The position numbers and the translations under genes are program-made. Shown here one piece after another: positions 53,443-61,458 of a stretch of DNA of 64,000 nt (within the stretch, counting starts at the first letter, position 1; each line of letters begins with the position of its first letter). The DNA is taken from positions 62,001 to 126,000 of the forward strand of contig NZ_NSGE01000009.1 of NCBI RefSeq assembly GCF_002294985.1, in the 5' to 3' direction. This DNA is from Mesorhizobium sp. WSM3862 (GTDB taxonomy: Bacteria; Pseudomonadota; Alphaproteobacteria; Rhizobiales; Rhizobiaceae). Under the pieces are notes generated by a model. It saw only the letters and a program-made list of their open reading frames with translations. It ran no database searches and was not told where the DNA came from.

Positions 53443-54432
53443 GTGTCCGATACCTTCAAAGCCATCCTCGTTTCGCGCGACGCCGACAAGAAGCAGTCGG
53501 TCGAGATCGTCGACCTCACCGAAGCTGACCTGATGGAAGGCGATGTCACCGTCGCCGTCGAGGCGACGACGGTGAATTACAAGGATGGGCTGGCCATCAC
53601 CGGCAAGGCCCCGGTCGTGCGCCGCTGGCCGCTGGTGCCCGGCATCGATTTCGCCGGCACTGTCATCGAATCTTCGCACCCCGACTGGCGAAAGGGCGAC
53701 AAGGTCATCCTCAATGGCTGGGGCGTCGGCGAGACGCATTACGGCGCCTTTGCCGCCCGCGCCCGCGTCAAGGGCGACTGGCTGGTGCCGCTGCCCGACG
53801 GCATGAGCCCGCATGATGCGATGGCAGTCGGCACCGCCGGCTATACGGCAATGCTCGCCGTGATGGCGCTGGAGCGGCATGGCATCGTGCCGGATCGCGG
53901 GCCGGTGGTGGTGACGGGGGCTGCCGGCGGCGTCGGCTCGGTCGCCATCTCGATCCTCTCCACCCTCGGCTATCATGTGATCGCCTCGACCGGGCGCAAT
54001 GCCGAAAGCCCCTATCTGATCGACCTCGGCGCGGCCGAGGTGATCTCACGCGACGAGCTCAGCCAGCCGGCCAAGCCGCTGGCCAAGGAACGCTGGGCCG
54101 GCGGCGTCGACTCGGTCGGCACCCATACGCTGGCCAGCGTGCTGGCGATGACGTCCTATGGCGGCGCGATCGCCGCGTGCGGCCTGGCCGGCGGCATGGA
54201 CCTTCCGACGAGCGTCGCCCCCTTCATCCTGCGCGGCGTCTCGCTGCTCGGCATCGATTCCGTCATGGCGCCGAAGGCGGTCCGCCTCGAGGCGTGGCGC
54301 CGCATTGGCGCCGACCTCGACCTCAAGAAACTGTCGACCCTGTCGCGCTCGATCGCCTTCGACGGCATCATCGGCGCCGCGCGCGACATCGTCGAGGGCA
54401 GGATCAGAGGCCGCGTGGTAGTCGATCTGTAG
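53443..54432 (+). CDS. YhdH/AcuI-family NADPH:quinone oxidoreductase-like protein
   Basis: The 329-residue medium-chain reductase has VEATTVNYKDGLAITGKAPV, PGIDFAGTVIESSHPDW and the NADPH motif VTGAAGGVGSVAISILSTLG. This order fits acrylyl-CoA reductase AcuI/YhdH. The start is GTG after GAGGAGACC. It stands alone and is likely constitutive. Confidence 0.92.
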   Translation: MSDTFKAILVSRDADKKQSVEIVDLTEADLMEGDVTVAVEATTVNYKDGLAITGKAPVVRRWPLVPGIDFAGTVIESSHPDWRKGDKVILNGWGVGETHYGAFAARARVKGDWLVPLPDGMSPHDAMAVGTAGYTAMLAVMALERHGIVPDRGPVVVTGAAGGVGSVAISILSTLGYHVIASTGRNAESPYLIDLGAAEVISRDELSQPAKPLAKERWAGGVDSVGTHTLASVLAMTSYGGAIAACGLAGGMDLPTSVAPFILRGVSLLGIDSVMAPKAVRLEAWRRIGADLDLKKLSTLSRSIAFDGIIGAARDIVEGRIRGRVVVDL

Positions 54433-54576
54433 GGCAATCCCAGGAATAGCGTTCGGCGATTTCCCGCCCGAAGTCGCCCAAAACCAGGCAAAAACTGCCG
54501 GATATCGGAATGGACGACTAAAATTCGAACGATCCGCCGCAATCTTCCATAATCTCTGTCTGGCAAGGTTTTCCGC

Positions 54577-56856
54577 ATGCTCGCGGACTCCGACTTCAGA
54601 CAGGACAGCAAAGCCGCAGGCGACGACGGACCGGGTCCTGCCGCGCCGAAGCGGCAGGTGCTGGTCGCGCCGCCGCTGGTCCCCGCATTGCAAGCGGACA
54701 GTCATGAAGGCCTGCCGTTCCTGACGATCGTCGCCATAGTCGTCCTGGCCGGGCTGGCGCATCTCACCGGAGCACCGATCTTCATCACCATAGGCCTCCT
54801 GGCGACGGGTCTGGGCGGCCTGATGATGCATCTGCGCAGCCAGCGCGCTGAGCGGCGCACCGCCGCACTTCTCGACGAGACGGCCGCCCGCAGCCGCGCC
54901 GAGATCGAGACCCTCGCCGACCGCATGTGGGAGATGCAGGAGAGCGAGGAGCGTTTTCGCGGTCTGATCGATGCGCTCGGCGACCTCGTTGTCCATCGCG
55001 ACCGCGACGGCCACATCGTCTACGCCAACAAGGTGTTCGCCTCGCTCGTCGAGATCGATCAGCGCGACCTCGCAGGCAAGACGCTTTCCGAGCTCGGCAT
55101 CGACGTCGGCGTCGTGCCCGAGGCCGCCTTTTCGGATCATGAATGCTTGAGCTCCACCGATGTCGCCATCCGCACGCCGAACGGGCCGCGCTGGTTCTCC
55201 TGGATCGAGCTCTCGGTGCGGGACAGGGACACCGGTGCTGTTTCGCACCGGGCGATCGCCCGTGACATCACCGCCCGCAAGCGCGCCGAATCGTCGCTGA
55301 TCACCGCCCGCGAGCGGGCCGAATACGCCAGCCAGGCCAAGTCGCGCTTCCTTGCCACCGTCAGCCACGAGATCCGCACGCCGATGAATGGCATCATGGG
55401 CATGGCGAAGCTGCTTGCCGACACCGATCTGTCGCCCGAGCAGCGTACCTATGTCGGCGCCGTCTCGACTTCCGCAAGCTCGTTGCTGGCGCTGATCGAG
55501 GATCTGCTCGACTACTCCAAGATCGAGGCCGGCCGCTTCGATCCCGAGCCGCAGCCGACATCCCTGCGTGAGATCGCCGACAACATCATCGAACTGCTGG
55601 CCGCGAAGGCCTTCTCCAAGACCATCGGCCTCGGCTGTCACGTCGAACCCGACGTGCCGCAGATGATCACCGCCGACCCCGGTCGCGTGCGCCAGGTGCT
55701 GCTCAACCTCATCGGCAATGCCGTCAAGTTCACCGACACAGGCGGCGTGCTGCTTACCGTCGCGCGCGCCAGCACCGAGAGCACCGACCGCATCCGCTTC
55801 ACCATCGCCGACACCGGTCCGGGGCTGCGCGAAGAGGATATGGAGCGCATCTTCGAGGAATTCGAGCAATCCGACGGTACTTCGACCAGGGTGCACGGCG
55901 GCGCCGGTCTCGGCCTAGCCATCTCCAAGCGCCTGGTGATCGCCATGGGCGGCACGATCTCGGTTTCGAGCCGGCTAGGCGAGGGATCCGAATTCGTCTT
56001 CGACATTCCGGCGACCGCGGCAACCCAACCGCCACAATATCGCCGCGACATCCTCTCGGGCCGACGCGCGGTGATCGTGTCCAAGAATGCCGTCGAGGCC
56101 GATGCCATCGCTCGCACCATCCGCGCGCATGGCGGTGCCGTCGAGATCGCGGCCACGCCGGACCAGGCCATTGCCTTCGCCGCCCGCTGCAACGTGCTTC
56201 TGGTCGACGCCGCGCTCGAGAACAGCGACGGCCGCCTGCTCAAGCGGCTGCGTCAGAGCGGTTTTGTCGACTGCCAGGCCATCACCCTGATCGCACCCGC
56301 CGATCGCGGCATGCTTGGCGAATTCCGCGCCAACGGCTACGCGACGTTCCTCGCCCGGCCGGTGCGCGGCGAAACGCTGCTGCGCGTGCTGTTGACCAGC
56401 TACGTGCCGGCACCCGCCGAGCCGCGGTCGGAACCGCGCGGCGCCGCGTCCGTCCGCCGCCGCGACAAGGGCCTGTCCGTGCTGATCGCGGAGGACAATG
56501 ACATCAACGCGATGCTTGCCCGCGCCACGCTGCTCAAGGCTGGACATCGCGTCAAGATCGTCAGCAACGGCAAGGCCGCGGTCGAAGCCGTCACCGACGC
56601 CGGCCTCAAGCATCGTTTCGATGTCGTGCTGATGGATCTCCACATGCCGGTGATGGACGGGCTGGACGCGATCGCCGCCATCCGCCGCCATGAGGAAGCG
56701 CTTGCCGTGCCGCCGATCCCGATCATGGTGCTTTCGGCCGACAGCCAGGAAAAGACGCGCCATACGGTTTTGGCCCACGGCGCCAGCGGCTTCGTCACCA
56801 AGCCTCTCCACCCCGATGCGCTCGTCCAGGCCGTCGAGAGCCAGGCTGCGGCGTAA
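54577..56856 (+). CDS. membrane hybrid histidine kinase with PAS and two receiver domains
   Basis: The predicted length is 759 residues. Order: two membrane helices (about residues 47-85), a coiled linker, a PAS domain (RGLIDALGDLVVHRDRDGHI), the kinase with phospho-His about residue 264 (TVSHEIRTPMNGIMGMAKLL), ATP-binding boxes (LLNLIGNAVKFTDTGG, ADTGPGL, GGAGLGLAI), a degenerate receiver (VLLVDAALENSDG) and a complete C-terminal receiver (SVLIAEDNDINAML and the phosphorylated D687 in VVLMDLHMPVMDG). No response regulator or phosphotransfer protein gene lies next to it. The signal is unknown. Confidence 0.95.
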   Translation: MLADSDFRQDSKAAGDDGPGPAAPKRQVLVAPPLVPALQADSHEGLPFLTIVAIVVLAGLAHLTGAPIFITIGLLATGLGGLMMHLRSQRAERRTAALLDETAARSRAEIETLADRMWEMQESEERFRGLIDALGDLVVHRDRDGHIVYANKVFASLVEIDQRDLAGKTLSELGIDVGVVPEAAFSDHECLSSTDVAIRTPNGPRWFSWIELSVRDRDTGAVSHRAIARDITARKRAESSLITARERAEYASQAKSRFLATVSHEIRTPMNGIMGMAKLLADTDLSPEQRTYVGAVSTSASSLLALIEDLLDYSKIEAGRFDPEPQPTSLREIADNIIELLAAKAFSKTIGLGCHVEPDVPQMITADPGRVRQVLLNLIGNAVKFTDTGGVLLTVARASTESTDRIRFTIADTGPGLREEDMERIFEEFEQSDGTSTRVHGGAGLGLAISKRLVIAMGGTISVSSRLGEGSEFVFDIPATAATQPPQYRRDILSGRRAVIVSKNAVEADAIARTIRAHGGAVEIAATPDQAIAFAARCNVLLVDAALENSDGRLLKRLRQSGFVDCQAITLIAPADRGMLGEFRANGYATFLARPVRGETLLRVLLTSYVPAPAEPRSEPRGAASVRRRDKGLSVLIAEDNDINAMLARATLLKAGHRVKIVSNGKAAVEAVTDAGLKHRFDVVLMDLHMPVMDGLDAIAAIRRHEEALAVPPIPIMVLSADSQEKTRHTVLAHGASGFVTKPLHPDALVQAVESQAAA

Positions 56857-57042
56857 CGAATTTTTTAGACTTTCCCGAACGCCTTGGATTGCTTGGCTTT
56901 CGCAGCCATAAGATAGCCGGTTGAGGGTATTGCCCAGCCGACGAAGTATTGCCGGGATCGCCGTATCACGGTACTGTCACAATCCTGTTGCACCTACACC
57001 GTATCCCCGTGCCAAGAGGGATGGCTCGAAGGAGAATCACTC

Positions 57043-57927
57043 GTGCATACAGTCATGCCTGAATGCGATACTCGGCCGAACGCCAGCGCCCTTCTCGGCG
57101 CGCGTGCCGCCGACGCTTTCGCAAGCGGCGCACCGCTGGGCCGCATCGGCAACCTGGAAGTGCGGCTCGCCCGCAACGGGGCCGAGATCGCCGCCGCCCA
57201 GGAAGTGCGTTATCGGGTATTCTATGACGAGCTCGGCGCGAGGAAGGATTTGTTCCAGGCGCAGGATCGGCGCGATGCCGACCGCTTCGACCCTCTCTGC
57301 GATCATCTCCTGGTTTTCGACACCTCGCTTCCCGGCCCAGAGCACCGCCGTATCGTGGGCACGTATCGCCTGCTGCGGCAGGAGATCGCCACCGCGGCGG
57401 GCGGCTTCTACTCCGAGGGCGAGTTCGAGCTGACCAAGCTGGTGGCGCGCCATCCGGGCCAACGCTTCCTGGAGCTCGGGCGCTCCTGCGTGCTGCCGGA
57501 ATACCGCTCCAAGCGCACCATCGAGGCGCTCTGGCAAGGCATCTGGGCCTATATCAACCATTACGGCATCGGCGTGATGACCGGCTGCGCCTCCTTCCAC
57601 GGCACCGTGCCGGCGGCGCATGCCGAGGCGCTTACCTATCTCGCCCATCACTGCCGCACCGACCAGGCCTGGGACGTCCGTGCGGTGGCCGGCCGCTACT
57701 GCTCGATGGACCTGATGCCGATCGAGGCGGTCAATGCCAAGGCCGCGATCGCCGCCATGCCGCCGCTCGTCAAAGGCTATCTGCGCGTCGGCGCCCGCAT
57801 CGGCGACGGCTGCGTCATCGACCACGAATTTTCCACCGTCGACATTTTCGTTGTCATGCCGGTCAAGGAGATCGGCGCCCGCTACGTCAACTACTATGGC
57901 GGCGAAGGCCAGCGTTTCGCGGCGTGA
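57043..57927 (+). CDS. olsB: L-ornithine N-alpha-acyltransferase (ornithine lipid synthesis)
   Basis: The 294-residue protein has the GNAT-like fold of OlsB: LEVRLARNGAEIAAAQEVRY, RVFYDELGA, RIVGTYRLLRQEIA, ELTKLVARHPGQRFLELGRS and CVLPEYRSKRTIEALWQGIW. OlsB joins a 3-hydroxy fatty acid to ornithine; OlsA then adds the second chain. The start is GTG behind GAAGGAG; an ATG at 57055 is an alternative. No olsA gene lies next to it in this window. Confidence 0.92.
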   Translation: MHTVMPECDTRPNASALLGARAADAFASGAPLGRIGNLEVRLARNGAEIAAAQEVRYRVFYDELGARKDLFQAQDRRDADRFDPLCDHLLVFDTSLPGPEHRRIVGTYRLLRQEIATAAGGFYSEGEFELTKLVARHPGQRFLELGRSCVLPEYRSKRTIEALWQGIWAYINHYGIGVMTGCASFHGTVPAAHAEALTYLAHHCRTDQAWDVRAVAGRYCSMDLMPIEAVNAKAAIAAMPPLVKGYLRVGARIGDGCVIDHEFSTVDIFVVMPVKEIGARYVNYYGGEGQRFAA

Positions 57928-57933
57928 GTCTGG

Positions 57934-58011
57934 CGAATAGCGAATAGCGAAGGAAGTAGCGATAGTAGGCTGATTACAACAGCCCATTCGCTACTCTCTA
58001 TTCGCTATTCG
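57934..58011. repeat. palindromic repeat built from GAATAGC units (left of TRIC gene)
   Basis: CGAATAGCGAATAG at 57934-57947 is exactly complementary to CTATTCGCTATTCG at 57998-58011. The segment between can be looped out. It lies between the convergent olsB and TRIC genes and could act as a terminator. A relative lies at 58661-58753. Confidence 0.7.
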
Positions 58012-58021
58012 TTGTTTGCTA

Positions 58022-58654
58022 TCACGGAATATCCTCCGGCCTTCGCCCCGGCCGGCTCTTATAGGCCGGGAACGACCAGCCGAACTTGAGCGCCCCGCCC
58101 CGCACCAGGAAGGCCGCCGCAAAGCCGAGCAGGCTGGATGGCAGGGCCGACATGCCAACGAGATCGCCAAACGTGAAGAGCGCTGCACCCGCAAGCGCGG
58201 CCGTGACATAGATTTCGGGCCTGAGCAGCACGGAAGGCTCGCCTGCGATCAGGTCGCGCAATATGCCGCCGAAGGTCGCGGTGAGCACCCCGGTGATGAC
58301 CGAAACGACCGGCGAGCCGGTGATCGCCAGGCCCTTTGCAGCGCCCATCACCGCAAAGGCGGCAAGCCCGATCGCATCGAGCCAGAGCAGCAGCTTGTAG
58401 CGGGATTCCACGCGATGGGCGCTGAAGAAGACAAGCACCGCCATCACGGCGCAGATCAGCACATAGCCGCTGTTGGCGACCCAGAACACCGGCAGGTTGA
58501 GAATAACGTCGCGCAGCGTTCCGCCACCGATGCCGGTGATGCTGGCCAGAAACAGGAAGCCGATGATATCGAGCTCTTTGCGTGACGCGGCAAGCGCGCC
58601 GGTAGCCGCGAAGACGGCGACACCGGCATAGTCGAGCAGCTCGATGGGATTCAT
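58022..58654 (-). CDS. TRIC-family (UPF0126/YadS-like) cation channel
   Basis: The 210-residue membrane protein has seven helices in two repeats. Conserved loops are SITGIGGGTLRDVILNLPVF and TGVLTATFGGILRDLIAGEP, the two GGGxxRD motifs of trimeric intracellular cation channel homologues. It probably conducts potassium or another cation. It is flanked on both sides by short palindromic repeats. Confidence 0.93.
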   Translation of the reverse strand: MNPIELLDYAGVAVFAATGALAASRKELDIIGFLFLASITGIGGGTLRDVILNLPVFWVANSGYVLICAVMAVLVFFSAHRVESRYKLLLWLDAIGLAAFAVMGAAKGLAITGSPVVSVITGVLTATFGGILRDLIAGEPSVLLRPEIYVTAALAGAALFTFGDLVGMSALPSSLLGFAAAFLVRGGALKFGWSFPAYKSRPGRRPEDIP

Positions 58655-58660
58655 GGGTGA

Positions 58661-58753
58661 GCGAATAGTGATTGGCGAATAGTCAGTGCACAGTGAATAT
58701 CACGGAGCGGCGCGGTTGGTACCGTCCTTCCCTATTCGCTATTCCCTATTCGC
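58661..58753. repeat. palindromic repeat built from GCGAATAG units (right of TRIC gene)
   Basis: GCGAATAG occurs at 58661-58668 and 58675-58682; its complement CTATTCGC occurs at 58732-58739 and 58746-58753. The unit sequence is that of the repeat at 57934-58011 on the other side of the TRIC gene. The location between the grpE stop and the TRIC start suggests a short mobile or replication-born repeat. Confidence 0.65.
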
Positions 58754-58765
58754 TATTGGCTCCCG

Positions 58766-59416
58766 TCACGCATCCTTCTCGGCCTGCTCGTTCACCGGAC
58801 CCGGCTCGACTGGCGCTTCGGCGGCGGCGGCCTTTGGGCCGCCCTTGGAGACGCCGACCATCGCCGGCCTCAACACGCGCTCGCCGATCGAATAGCCGGG
58901 TTGCACGACCTGGACCACGGTCCCCGCCGGAACGTCGGGGTTGGGCACCTCGAACATCGCTTGATGGAAGTTCGGGTCGAACTTCTCGCCTTCGGGCGCA
59001 AGCTTCTTCACCCCGTGCCGCTCCAGCGCCGCCAGCATGGCGCGCTCAGTGAGGTCGACGCCCTCGATCAGCGCCTTGAAGCCGGCATCGCCGGAGGCCT
59101 TGGCCTCGGTCGGAATGGCGTCCAGCGCGCGGCGCAAATTGTCCGACACCGACAGCATGTCGCGCGCGAAATTGGCCACAGCGTAGGTGCGCGCGTCATG
59201 TACGTCACGCGCGGTACGGCGCCGCAGATTCTCCATTTCGGCGGCTACGCGAAGCGCCCGGTCCTTCAGTTCCTCGTTTTCCTTCAGCAACCGCACAAGC
59301 GCCTCATAGTCGCCGTCGACGCCGCCTTCCGCACGTTCGTCGGAAGCCCGGGCCTCGGAAGCCTGGTTGGCTTCGATTTCCTCGGGCGCGCGTTCGTCTT
59401 TTGCCTGGTCGCTCAT
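58766..59416 (-). CDS. grpE: nucleotide exchange factor GrpE
   Basis: The 216-residue protein has an acidic N-terminus, a long helix (LVRLLKENEELKDRALRVAA, EMENLRRRTARDVHDARTYA) and the beta-wing (GEKFDPNFHQAMFEVPNPDV, VQVVQPGYSIGERVLRPAMV). It releases ADP from DnaK. The order differs from the usual hrcA-grpE pair: no hrcA lies before it here. A sigma32-like promoter stands 40 bases upstream. Confidence 0.97.
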   Translation of the reverse strand: MSDQAKDERAPEEIEANQASEARASDERAEGGVDGDYEALVRLLKENEELKDRALRVAAEMENLRRRTARDVHDARTYAVANFARDMLSVSDNLRRALDAIPTEAKASGDAGFKALIEGVDLTERAMLAALERHGVKKLAPEGEKFDPNFHQAMFEVPNPDVPAGTVVQVVQPGYSIGERVLRPAMVGVSKGGPKAAAAEAPVEPGPVNEQAEKDA

Positions 59417-59457
59417 CGCCGTTTCCCGTCATTCGGATTGGTTTGGATTTGGGCCCG

Positions 59458-59486
59458 ATATCGAGGTTTAGGGACCAAAAATCAAG
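59458..59486 (-). promoter_or_regulatory. sigma32 (RpoH)-type promoter of grpE
   Basis: On the minus strand CTTGAT (59481-59486) and CGATAT (59458-59463) are 17 bases apart, the same architecture as before hsp20. It ends 41 bases before the grpE start codon. No CIRCE repeat is visible. Confidence 0.6.
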
Positions 59487-59581
59487 GGGCAAGCACCGAT
59501 GACGGCCCTTCCGCGATCGTTCCAAATTAATTCAAATTTTACCGTACCGGACGGCTTTGCTTGCCACTAAGGGCCTATGCG

Positions 59582-59607
59582 GGAACCATTGCCGGGCTGC
59601 GAGAGTT
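59582..59607 (+). promoter_or_regulatory. near-match to an EcfG-type (general stress sigma factor) promoter
   Basis: GGAAC at 59582-59586 and AGTT at 59604-59607 are spaced by 17 bases; the consensus is GGAAC-N16/17-CGTT, so one base differs. It lies 28 bases before the NepR-like gene. Weak on its own, but the gene it precedes makes it worth recording. Confidence 0.35.
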
Positions 59608-59634
59608 TCGAAGCCGACACAGGATTTTGGGACC

Positions 59635-59835
59635 ATGAAGGGCAACATCGGCGAAAGGCGCGCCAAGCTCGCCGACGATATCAGGCGACAGGTTGGCACC
59701 GAAGCGACCAAGCGCCTTCTGCGCACGCTTCCGGCATTTCGCCTGGAAAAAGAAGTGCCCAAGCAATTCACGGATCTGCTCGACCGTCTGGACGGCGCCG
59801 AGACGGACAAGGCCGACGGCCAGCGGCAGCACTAG
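59635..59835 (+). CDS. small NepR-like protein (possible anti-sigma factor of the general stress response)
   Basis: The 66-residue protein MKGNIGERRAKLADDIRRQV ... has a C-terminal helix region FRLEKEVPKQFTDLLDRLDG that resembles the second helix of NepR (pattern EPVPDRFLDLLxxL). NepR proteins bind the sigma factor EcfG and are released by PhyR. No ecfG or phyR gene is nearby. The similarity is short, so this is a tentative call; otherwise it is a conserved hypothetical protein. Confidence 0.55.
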   Translation: MKGNIGERRAKLADDIRRQVGTEATKRLLRTLPAFRLEKEVPKQFTDLLDRLDGAETDKADGQRQH

Positions 59836-59881
59836 CCGCAGGCCGCCCTTTCCCTGGTCCACAGCGTAAGGCGCTGAGGAG

Positions 59882-60502
59882 CTATGCGGCTCTGCGTTCG
59901 TTGCGCATCAGCGCCTCGCCATGGCGGATCTCGGTGCCGAGCACCTTGAGGCACTCCCCCATGAACGCCGCAAGGCCGGGCCATCCCTTTGCCGAAACCA
60001 GATTGCCGTCGACATGCGCGCCCGTCGGCGACACGTCGATATAGGTGCCCCCGGCGAGCGTCACCTCGGGCTCGCAATACTGCAGCGCCGCCACCTCCCG
60101 ACCGCGCACCACGCCGTCAACCGCAATCAGGATTTGCACGCCGTGGCAGATGGTGAAGATCGGCTTGCCGGTGTCGTGGAAATGCCTGACCAGCGCCTGC
60201 ACGCGCTTGTCGATGCGAATATATTCCGGCCCGCGTCCGCCCGCAGCGTAGACCGCGTCGTAATCGGCGGGATTCACCTCGGCGAATGTCTTGTTGAGGA
60301 TATAGTCGTGGCCGAGCTTTTCCGTATAGGTCTGATGGCCCTCGAAGTCGTGCAGCGAGGTCTTGAGCACGTCGCCGGCCTTCTTGTCCGGGCAGACGAC
60401 ATGGACGGTGTGGCCGACCGCGTGCATCGCCTGCTCAAAAACGAAAATTTCGTACTCTTCGCTGAACTCGCCAACGAGCATCAGTATCTTCTTGCCTGCC
60501 AT
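59882..60502 (-). CDS. DJ-1/PfpI-family protein
   Basis: The 206-residue protein has the family start KILMLVGEFSEEYEIFVFEQ with the conserved Glu, and the nucleophile elbow Cys in FTICHGVQILIAVDGV. The C-terminal ends with VTLAGGTYIDVSPTGAHVDG. Members act as proteases, glyoxalases or deglycases; the exact activity is not clear. It is divergent from no close gene; upstream is a 243-base gap. Confidence 0.92.
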   Translation of the reverse strand: MAGKKILMLVGEFSEEYEIFVFEQAMHAVGHTVHVVCPDKKAGDVLKTSLHDFEGHQTYTEKLGHDYILNKTFAEVNPADYDAVYAAGGRGPEYIRIDKRVQALVRHFHDTGKPIFTICHGVQILIAVDGVVRGREVAALQYCEPEVTLAGGTYIDVSPTGAHVDGNLVSAKGWPGLAAFMGECLKVLGTEIRHGEALMRNERRAA

Positions 60503-60745
60503 GCCGTTTCCTCCCTTGCCGGCTGTTTATTTCGGAGCGCGAAATAATCACCCTATCCTAAGGGCAAGACGGCAAAAGGGGAAGTGAAATCCGCAGAGGT
60601 GGTCCGACCAGATTGTTGCAAAGAGGCGCGTAGCCACCAAGCCGACTTCGCCAAGACGTCAAAAACAAGCCGCTTGGTCAGACCAAAGCTGCAGGCTCGC
60701 TTGGTTTACCGGATGGCTGCCTTCGGCGGTCAGCGCGGGGACGGC
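60503..60745. other. 243-base intergenic region between the DJ-1/PfpI and DUF934 genes
   Basis: It contains the putative promoter of the PfpI gene on the minus strand and the end region of the DUF934 gene. I see no convincing small gene, operator or terminator in it. Confidence 0.4.
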
Positions 60746-61279
60746 TCAGCCCGGGCGTTTGCGCCGCCAGGAATATTTCGGGCCCTTGGCTTCCGGCTCT
60801 ACCGCCGGCTGGTAATAGACTGGCAAGCCTCCTGTGCGCCCTTCCTCCAGCCGCTTCAACAGCACCGGATTGCAGACCTCGAACTCGTCGAAGCCGAGCC
60901 GCAGCATATGCGGCAACTGGTCGACCAGCACCTGGCCCGTGGCGCGGACCGCGCCTTTGAAGTTATGCCGGGTGCGCAGCAATTCGCCTTTGGAGAAGGA
61001 GCGGCCGTCGTTGAAGGCCGGGAAGGCAAGCGCCACCAGCGACAGCTGCTCCAGCAGGCCGACGATCTTGTCGAGCTCGTCGCCGGGGAGCAGGAGCACG
61101 CCGAGGCGCTCCTTGGCCGATCTGCGGATATCGTCATCGAGCCCGAGAAAGGCCTGCAACGGCAGGATGAAGCGGCCATTGCCGGCAAGCGCTTCGCCGC
61201 TCTCGGCATGGGTCCATTCGTCCTCGCGGAAACCCCTCGGGGTCCAGAGGCGGGTTTCCGATTTGGTCGGCTCAGTCAT
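60746..61279 (-). CDS. DUF934-family protein of the sulfate-reduction cluster
   Basis: The 177-residue protein has the DUF934 core: IRRSAKERLGVLLLPGDELD, ALAFPAFNDGRSFSKGELLR, RHNFKGAVRATGQVLVDQLP and GFDEFEVCNPVLLKRLEEGR. These proteins occur beside cysI and cysH and are thought to help sulfite reduction. It follows cysH with a 175-base gap that holds a tandem TAATGCCCTAAG repeat. Confidence 0.9.
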   Translation of the reverse strand: MTEPTKSETRLWTPRGFREDEWTHAESGEALAGNGRFILPLQAFLGLDDDIRRSAKERLGVLLLPGDELDKIVGLLEQLSLVALAFPAFNDGRSFSKGELLRTRHNFKGAVRATGQVLVDQLPHMLRLGFDEFEVCNPVLLKRLEEGRTGGLPVYYQPAVEPEAKGPKYSWRRKRPG

Positions 61280-61458
61280 CAAAATTCCTAATGCCCTAAG
61301 ATCGTAATGCCCTAAGAATGAAAGGATATGTCGCTGTTCAGGTCGGCCCGGCGTCGAAAATGATGGCTTCCGAGACAGGAGCGTACTTCAACTCCGTGAG
61401 CACCGGAAGCGCAGGAACCCGCCATTCCAGGCCGGCCTCACCTGAGTAGCGGCTGTCC

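Noticed and set aside
54046..55896. 616-codon minus-strand frame across the oxidoreductase and kinase genes
   Set aside because: It spans two well-supported genes and an intergenic gap on the other strand and shows no protein motif or ribosome-binding site.
59417..59530. CIRCE element expected before grpE
   Set aside because: No TTAGCACTC-N9-GAGTGCTAA repeat or close variant is present.
59527..59544. Second CtrA box (TTAA-N7-TTTAC) before the NepR-like gene
   Set aside because: One core base differs, and the sequence is only weakly AT-rich, so chance cannot be excluded; not listed as a feature.
61318..61449. 43-codon frame between DUF934 and cysH
   Set aside because: It has no ribosome-binding site, no hydrophobic or motif pattern, and lies opposite to the direction of the cluster.
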